Shown in pieces: positions 58,894 through 64,000 of a stretch of 64,000 nucleotides of DNA. Position 1 is the first letter of the stretch, and the number at the start of each line of letters is the position of its first letter. This stretch comes from an uncultured Pelagibacteraceae bacterium (GTDB lineage Bacteria > Pseudomonadota > Alphaproteobacteria > Pelagibacterales > Pelagibacteraceae): contig CACOMK010000002.1 of the NCBI GenBank assembly GCA_902628305.1, positions 1 to 64,000 of the forward strand, written 5' to 3'. Made by a program: the position numbers and the translations under genes. Below the pieces are notes generated by a model. It saw nothing but the letters and a program-made list of their open reading frames with translations. It had not been told where the DNA came from and made no database searches.

Positions 58894-60267
58894 ATGTCTT
58901 TAACTAAAAAAACTAAAGATAAAAAAGTAAATTTTGAGTTTAATAAAGAATATATAAGAGTTGTTACTAGCAAAATAGCGAACAATGATGCTCAATTTAT
59001 TACCAATTCATTTAATGAAATGCACCCTGCTGATGCCGCAGATATCATCGAACACCTTAGCGAAGGAGATAGAGAAAGTTTAATTAAATTAAATAATTTC
59101 AATATTGATCCAGAAGTTTTTGTTGAATTAAATGAATCTATTCAATCAGAAATTATTACCTATTTATCTTCAGAATCTATAGTAAGTATTCTAAAAGGTT
59201 TGGAGTCAGACGATGCTATATCTATATTAGAAAATGTTCCTGAAGAGGATAAAAATGCAATCCTTAGCTCTTTACCCCCTAAAGATAGATTTGCTCTTTT
59301 AGAAAGCTTGAGCTATCCAGAAGATACTGCTGCTAGACTTATGCAGCGTGAATTTACAGCTATACCAAGTAATTGGTCTGTAGGTCAAACAATTGACTAT
59401 TTAAGAGAAAACAAAGATTTACCAGAGGAGTTTTTAGAAATTTTTATTGTTAATGAGGATTTTAAACCAATAGGTACCGTTCCTTCATCTAGAGTTTTAA
59501 CAACACCTCGAGATAATAAAATGGCAACAATTATGTCAGAATCTCAATTATTAATTCCTGTTGAAATGGATAAAGAGGAAGTTGCTAACTTATTTGAAAA
59601 TTACAATTTAAATTCAGCCGCCGTTGTAGACAAAAATAATAAATTAGTTGGTATGATTATGAACGATGACGTTTTAACAGTCTTGAAAGAAGAAGCTGAG
59701 GAGGATGCTTTAAGATTAGCAGGGGTAGGAGATGAAGAAATTACAGATGGAGTTGTAAAAAAGACAAAAAGAAGATTCAATTGGCTTTTGCTTAATTTAT
59801 TTACTGCCTTTCTAGCCACATGGTGCATTAGTTTATTTGGAGCAACAATCGAACAAATGGTAGTATTAGCCTTCTTGATGCCTATTGTAGCTTCAATGGG
59901 AGGAAATGCTGGAATGCAAACACTTGCAGTTACAGTAAGAACTATAGCTACAAATGATTTAACTCAAAATAATTTCTCATCTAATGTATTTAAAGAATTT
60001 TCTATTGGTATTTTAAATGGAATTATATTTGCAGCAATAAGTGCTTTAATTGTACAGATATGGTTTCAAGATAGTATTCTTTCATTGATCATAGCAATAT
60101 CAATGGTACTAACAATGATTATAGCTGGATTATTTGGCATTTTAGTTCCTTTTACCCTAAAAAAAATGAATATAGATCCAGCGATTGCTTCAAGTGTTTT
60201 TGTGACAACAATTACAGATGTAATTGGTTTTGTTTCTTTCTTGGGAGTTGGAGCTTACTTTTTATAA
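58894..60267 (+). CDS. mgtE: Magnesium transporter MgtE
   Basis: Mg2+ channel of the inner membrane, 457 residues. The N-terminal helical domain (about residues 30-130, EMHPADAADIIEHL) and a CBS pair (about 135-260) form the cytoplasmic Mg sensor, followed by five membrane helices. The pore segment VASMGGNAGMQTLAVTVRT and PFTLKKMNIDPAIASSVFVT are conserved. The 61-base upstream gap is too short for a full M-box riboswitch. Confidence 0.94.
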   Translation: MSLTKKTKDKKVNFEFNKEYIRVVTSKIANNDAQFITNSFNEMHPADAADIIEHLSEGDRESLIKLNNFNIDPEVFVELNESIQSEIITYLSSESIVSILKGLESDDAISILENVPEEDKNAILSSLPPKDRFALLESLSYPEDTAARLMQREFTAIPSNWSVGQTIDYLRENKDLPEEFLEIFIVNEDFKPIGTVPSSRVLTTPRDNKMATIMSESQLLIPVEMDKEEVANLFENYNLNSAAVVDKNNKLVGMIMNDDVLTVLKEEAEEDALRLAGVGDEEITDGVVKKTKRRFNWLLLNLFTAFLATWCISLFGATIEQMVVLAFLMPIVASMGGNAGMQTLAVTVRTIATNDLTQNNFSSNVFKEFSIGILNGIIFAAISALIVQIWFQDSILSLIIAISMVLTMIIAGLFGILVPFTLKKMNIDPAIASSVFVTTITDVIGFVSFLGVGAYFL

Positions 60268-60269
60268 AA

Positions 60270-61085
60270 TTACAGGTTATCAATTAATCTGATATTGTTT
60301 AAATAATAAGCGATAAATAATCTTGAATTTTGTTTAGTGCTTGAAATTTTTAAATTATTTATATTTCTTAGCTCTAAATAATCAATTTTTATTTTATAAT
60401 GATTTTTTAATTCTTTTTTTTTAAGATTTAAAAAGCTCGAAATTTTTTTCTTATTTTTAATATTTTTTTTAATACTCACTAGTTTTTTATAAATTTTTGC
60501 TGCAATGATTATACTAGATTTATTTAAAAGAAGGTTTCTTGATGAAAGCGCCACATTATTCCTATCGCGAATTGTTTTACAAGGAATGACCTTGGTTTTA
60601 TATGTTCTTTCTAATTGTTTTTTTACCAAATATAATTGTTGAAAATCTTTTTCTCCCATAAATATTTTTTGGGGGTTTATAATTTTAGTTAGTTTATTCA
60701 TTACATCTAAAACACCTTCAAAATGACCTTTTCTAAACTTTGCACACAAAATTTTATCTTTTTTAAGTAATGTAATTTGTGATTTTTTTTTATCTTTGTA
60801 TATATCTTTGAATTTAGGAAGATAAACAAAATCAACTTTTTTGCTTTTTTTAAGAATTTTTAAATCCTTCTTGATATTTCTTGGATAGGATCTTAAATCT
60901 TTTTTGTTATTAAATTGTTTTGGATTAACAAAAATACTTACAATTGTTTTTTTACAAAGTTTTTTTGATTTATCTATTAGTGACAAATGACCTTTATGTA
61001 TTCCACCCATAGTAGGAACAAAGCCAAGGTCATTAAATGGCCTTAATGATTCAAATAATGACGTATTGTTTAATAAAATTTTCAT
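60270..61085 (-). CDS. panC: Pantothenate synthetase
   Basis: Condenses pantoate with beta-alanine to pantothenate for coenzyme A. The HxGH motif is at residues 30-33 in VPTMGGIHKGHLSLI; GEKDFQQLYLVKK and ALSSRNLLL are the other active-site blocks. I take the Met at 61085 (271 residues) because relatives begin with a short strand and then the PTMG motif; a start at 61115 would add ten hydrophobic residues. It is very Lys-rich. panB is not in the window. It is divergent from galU over 34 bases. Confidence 0.92.
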   Translation of the reverse strand: MKILLNNTSLFESLRPFNDLGFVPTMGGIHKGHLSLIDKSKKLCKKTIVSIFVNPKQFNNKKDLRSYPRNIKKDLKILKKSKKVDFVYLPKFKDIYKDKKKSQITLLKKDKILCAKFRKGHFEGVLDVMNKLTKIINPQKIFMGEKDFQQLYLVKKQLERTYKTKVIPCKTIRDRNNVALSSRNLLLNKSSIIIAAKIYKKLVSIKKNIKNKKKISSFLNLKKKELKNHYKIKIDYLELRNINNLKISSTKQNSRLFIAYYLNNIRLIDNL

Positions 61086-61119
61086 TTGTATTAAAATATT
61101 TAATAAGTAAAACATTTAA

Positions 61120-61935
61120 ATGATTAAACAAGCAATTATTCCTTTGGCTGGCTTAGGTACTAGGCTGCTGCCTTTAACTAGTGTATTTGCTAAAGAGCTT
61201 CTGCCTATTAACGGTAAGCCTGGAATTGAGTATATCCTTGATGAATGTATTGATGCCGGAATTAAAGAAATAGTTTTTATAATATCTACCAAGAAACAAA
61301 TGATTAAAAAATACTTTTACAGTGATAATTTTTATAAAAGTATTATTAAAAAAAAAAAAGATCAAAGAATAATTAATGAGTATAAAAAAATACTAAAATA
61401 TAAAAAAAAAATAAAATTTGTATATCAAAATATTCCCAAAGGCACTGGTGATGCTGTGCTTAAAACACAAAAATTTATTAAAAAAAAATATTTTTTAATG
61501 TTGTTACCTGATGATCTAATAATTAAAAAAAATTGCTCAAAAGCTATGATAAGGGTTCATAGTAAATACAATGCTTCTGTTATGGCTTCTATGAAGGTAA
61601 ATAAAAAAACTGTTTCAAGATGGGGTATTTATAAATTAAATAAAAAATTAAGTAAAACAGATTATATAATTGATGGTGTTGTGGAAAAACCATCTGTTAA
61701 AAATGCACCATCAAATAATGCTGTCATAGGCAGATACATTCTACCACGAACGATTTTTAAAAAAATTAAATCGCTAAAACCAACTAAGGGAAATGAAATT
61801 CATATAACGGATGCAATTCAAGAATTAATAAATGATAAAGAGAAATTTGTAGCACATAATTTTGAAGGTAAATATCTTGATTGTGGAACAATGAAAGGTT
61901 ACATGAATTCTTCAAAGGTAATAGGTAAATTATGA
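61120..61935 (+). CDS. galU: UTP--glucose-1-phosphate uridylyltransferase
   Basis: Makes UDP-glucose. The nucleotidyltransferase motif AGLGTRLLPLT is at residues 10-20, with AKELLPINGKPGIEYILDEC, LPDDLI and EKPSVKNAPSNNAVIGRYIL following. The length of 271 is on the short side. Its stop overlaps the ugd start by four bases, placing UDP-glucose production directly with its oxidation. It lacks the GlmU-type uridyltransferase pattern, so it is not the missing GlmU half. Confidence 0.92.
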   Translation: MIKQAIIPLAGLGTRLLPLTSVFAKELLPINGKPGIEYILDECIDAGIKEIVFIISTKKQMIKKYFYSDNFYKSIIKKKKDQRIINEYKKILKYKKKIKFVYQNIPKGTGDAVLKTQKFIKKKYFLMLLPDDLIIKKNCSKAMIRVHSKYNASVMASMKVNKKTVSRWGIYKLNKKLSKTDYIIDGVVEKPSVKNAPSNNAVIGRYILPRTIFKKIKSLKPTKGNEIHITDAIQELINDKEKFVAHNFEGKYLDCGTMKGYMNSSKVIGKL

Positions 61936-63230
61936 AGCTATGTATGATTGGAACTGGTTATGTGGGATTAGTAAGCGGTGTTTGTTTTGCAGACTTAGGT
62001 AATGATGTTATATGTGTGGATAAAGATAATAATAAAATTAATAACTTAAAAAAAGGTATCATACCTATTTATGAACCTGGTTTAGAAGAATTAGTTTTAA
62101 AAAATTATAAAAATAAAAGACTAAATTTTTCAACAAACTTAAAACAATCCATAAAAAAATCTGATATTGTTTTTATATGCGTAGGAACTCCGACCAGAAA
62201 AAATAGTAATAGTGCAGATCTTAGCCAAGTTTATTCTGCAGCAAAAGAAATCTCTAAATCTGTAAATAAATTTAAAATTATAATTAATAAATCTACTGTT
62301 CCTGTAACAACAGGTGATGAAGTAGAGAAGATTATTTCCAAAAAAGTAAGTAGAAAGTTTTTCTCTGTGGTTTCAAATCCTGAATTTTTAAGAGAAGGAG
62401 AAGCAATACGAGATTTTATTTATCCTGATAGAGTTGTTATTGGTTGTAATGATGAAAAATCTAAGAAAGTATTAAAAAACTTATATTCCCCATTAATATC
62501 TAAAGGTGCAAAGTTAGTATCCACAAACAGACGAGCTGCAGAATTAATTAAATATGCATCAAATGCTTTTCTAGCTACGAAAATTACATTTATTAATGAA
62601 ATAGCAAATTTATGTGAAAAAACTGGTATTGATGTTGAAGATATTTCCATAGGTATAGGTCTTGATAAAAGAATTGGAAGCAGATTTTTGAGAGCAGGAC
62701 CAGCTTATGGTGGATCATGTTTTCCAAAAGATACAAAAGCAATTGTATCTACAGCAGATAAATTTAAAACTAATTTATCAGTAATAAAAAGTGTAATTAA
62801 ATCCAATGAAATTAGATCAGATATATTGCAAAAAAGAGTTAATTTAATATTAAAAAATAAATTAAAAAATAAAAAAATATCTTTTTTGGGAGTAACATTT
62901 AAAGCTAACACAGATGATATGAGAGACTCTTCAAGCTTAAAATTAATTCCTTATTTATCAAGAAGAGGTGCCCAAATTAAATACTATGATCCAACTGGCT
63001 TTAAAAAAGAATTTAGTAAGTTAAAAAATGTTGAATTCTCAAAATCTATACAAGACTCTATTAAAGGATCTGATTTAATTATAATTCATACTGAATGGAA
63101 TGATTTCAAATCAATAAATTTTAGAAAATTTTCGAAAAATAAAAATCTCATTATTTATGACATGAGAAATATTTTTTCTCCTGATAAGATTAACAAGATG
63201 GGTTTTAAATATTTTGGAATTGGAAGATAG
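61932..63230 (+). CDS. ugd: UDP-glucose 6-dehydrogenase
   Basis: Oxidises UDP-glucose to UDP-glucuronate with two NAD+. The NAD-binding GTGYVGLVSGVCFADLG opens the protein; PEFLREGEAI and the catalytic Cys263 in GPAYGGSCFPKDTKA are conserved, and a C-terminal UDP-binding domain follows. The length is 432. Coupled to galU, it points to uronic acid-containing surface glycans or glycolipids. Confidence 0.95.
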   Translation: MKLCMIGTGYVGLVSGVCFADLGNDVICVDKDNNKINNLKKGIIPIYEPGLEELVLKNYKNKRLNFSTNLKQSIKKSDIVFICVGTPTRKNSNSADLSQVYSAAKEISKSVNKFKIIINKSTVPVTTGDEVEKIISKKVSRKFFSVVSNPEFLREGEAIRDFIYPDRVVIGCNDEKSKKVLKNLYSPLISKGAKLVSTNRRAAELIKYASNAFLATKITFINEIANLCEKTGIDVEDISIGIGLDKRIGSRFLRAGPAYGGSCFPKDTKAIVSTADKFKTNLSVIKSVIKSNEIRSDILQKRVNLILKNKLKNKKISFLGVTFKANTDDMRDSSSLKLIPYLSRRGAQIKYYDPTGFKKEFSKLKNVEFSKSIQDSIKGSDLIIIHTEWNDFKSINFRKFSKNKNLIIYDMRNIFSPDKINKMGFKYFGIGR

Positions 63231-63232
63231 TA

Positions 63233-63694
63233 TTAATTTAATTCAAAAATTGCATCAACTTCAACTGATACACCTAGGGGCAAGCTGTTAGTGCTTACAG
63301 CAGCTCTTGCATGCATACCAGCTTCACCAAAAATTAAAGCAATAAGATCAGATGCTCCATTTATAACTTTTGGCTGATCCGTAAATTCGTCAGTAGAATT
63401 TACAAATCCTGTTAATTTAATACATGATTTTATTTTATTTAAATCTCCATTACATGCACTTTTAGCTTGTGATACTATACTTAAAGCACATCTTTCAGCA
63501 GCCTTATATCCATCCTCGGTAGATAATTCCTTACCTAACTTACCTTTAATTAATTCTCCATTTTCTGAAATTGAAATTTGACCTGAAATGTATAGTAGTT
63601 TCCCTACTATTTTTGTGGCTACATATGAACCAACTGGAGCTTTTGGCTCTGGAAGTTTTATTTTATTTTTAATTAGACTTTCTTCAAAATTCAT
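63233..63694 (-). CDS. RidA family (YjgF/YER057c/UK114-like) protein
   Basis: A 153-residue RidA-fold protein. Its segments APVGSYVATKIVGKLLYISG, KLTGFVNSTDEFTDQPKVIN and HARAAVSTNSLPLGVSVEVD fit the larger YjgH/Rid-like subgroup rather than the 128-residue archetypal RidA, so imine deaminase activity is only possible, not certain. It overlaps the upstream secreted gene by four bases. Confidence 0.85.
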   Translation of the reverse strand: MNFEESLIKNKIKLPEPKAPVGSYVATKIVGKLLYISGQISISENGELIKGKLGKELSTEDGYKAAERCALSIVSQAKSACNGDLNKIKSCIKLTGFVNSTDEFTDQPKVINGASDLIALIFGEAGMHARAAVSTNSLPLGVSVEVDAIFELN

Positions 63695-63906
63695 TTTTCT
63701 TTTTTTTTAAACCAATCTGTTAAATATTTTTTCTCTTTAATATTATTGGTATCAAGACCAAAACCTGTTGTTTTATTTTTTACTTTTCCACCTAAACATT
63801 TTAAATACTCTTTAGACAATTTTTTATATAAAGAACAATTTTCATTCCCTAGAGAATAATTGTTTATAAAAAAGGACAGGATTATTAAGAAGAATATTTT
63901 TTTCAT
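63691..63906 (-). CDS. Small secreted protein of unknown function
   Basis: A 71-residue protein with an N-terminal signal peptide (KKIFFLIILSFFINN core, likely cleaved near residue 20). The mature part of about 50 residues is Lys-rich with two cysteines and ends FKKKEK. I do not recognise a family. It overlaps the gene upstream and ridA downstream by four bases each, so it is translated as part of a three-gene unit. Confidence 0.6.
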   Translation of the reverse strand: MKKIFFLIILSFFINNYSLGNENCSLYKKLSKEYLKCLGGKVKNKTTGFGLDTNNIKEKKYLTDWFKKKEK

Positions 63907-64000
63907 TTAGAATTCTTTTTTTTTTGCTTCTTATTCTTATCGTATTCTCTTCTTTTCTCAATAAGAATTAAAGCTTCTTCCATTGTAATTTCAGTTGGAT
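63903..64000 (-). CDS. C-terminal end of a gene, possibly DNA topoisomerase I
   Basis: Only the last 31 or so residues are inside the window: PTEITMEEALILIEKRREY followed by a Lys/Asn-rich tail and TGA. The ITMEEALILIEKR stretch and basic tail resemble the C-terminal repeats of TopA, but the match is short. The stop overlaps the small secreted protein start (ATGA). Confidence 0.4.
   Translation of the reverse strand, partial: PTEITMEEALILIEKRREYDKNKKQKKKNSK

Noticed and set aside
61120..61935. galU as the missing uridyltransferase half of GlmU
   Set aside because: Motifs and coupling to ugd fit glucose-1-phosphate uridylyltransferase instead.
1..64000. CRISPR arrays, rRNA genes, tmRNA, SRP RNA or RNase P RNA
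   Set aside because: No regular repeat-spacer pattern was seen and no gap is large enough for the longer RNAs; all gaps are under 170 bases.

Overview
The window looks like a piece of a SAR11-type (Candidatus Pelagibacter-like) alphaproteobacterial genome. The evidence is very AT-rich DNA (roughly 30% GC by eye), almost no non-coding space, many one- or four-base stop/start overlaps, Lys/Asn/Ile-rich proteins, and a streamlined core gene set (prpDBC methylcitrate cycle, class II DAHP synthase, small PurL with PurS and PurQ, Grx4 next to BolA). The taxonomic call is an inference from gene content and style; no rRNA gene is present. No stretch longer than 300 bases lacks a gene.

Layout. 1-1626 (+): end of nrdB, a nitroreductase, an ABM-domain protein and a DUF4149-like membrane protein. 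1630-5871 (-): prpC, prpB, prpD and a phosphoglycolate phosphatase-like HAD gene. 5941-15803 (+): a stand-alone GlmU acetyltransferase half, glmS, class II DAHP synthase, nadE, cysS, cimA, a DUF1989 gene, a TrmJ-like methylase and rpsD. 15804-23031 (-): grxD, bolA, purL-purQ-purS-purC-purB, map and sfsA. 23052-26500 (+): a CinA-like protein, a gamma-glutamylcyclotransferase-like protein, tRNA-Leu, an orphan methyltransferase, nadK and a GFA-family protein.

26501-27779 holds the one clear accessory locus: a roughly 1.2-kb insertion at tRNA-Thr(UGU), bounded by a 54-bp copy of the tRNA 3' part. It carries a GIY-YIG nuclease with a DUF4357/RAMA-like C-terminal domain, a coupled secreted protein, and two near-identical clusters of tandem octamers just outside the gene pair. 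No integrase is present, so it resembles a satellite or decayed tRNA-targeted element, possibly carrying defence cargo. This is the best candidate for something undescribed.

27813-57309 is rlmB (-), then tRNA-Tyr, tRNA-Gly, tuf, tRNA-Trp, secE-nusG-rplKAJL-rpoBC, and a merged str-S10-spc-alpha ribosomal block from rpsL to rplQ. The block lacks rpmD and rpmJ, has tuf moved to the secE side, and has lost nearly all the spacers where E. coli places ribosomal-protein feedback sites. The main non-coding places left are a hairpin between rplL and rpoB, a structured 167-base gap before rpsL, and a promoter gap before rpsM.

57320-64000: a RluC/RluD-type pseudouridine synthase (+), lipB (-), mgtE (+), panC (-), galU and ugd (+; together glucose-1-phosphate to UDP-glucuronate), ridA, a small secreted protein, and the tail of a gene that may be topA (-).
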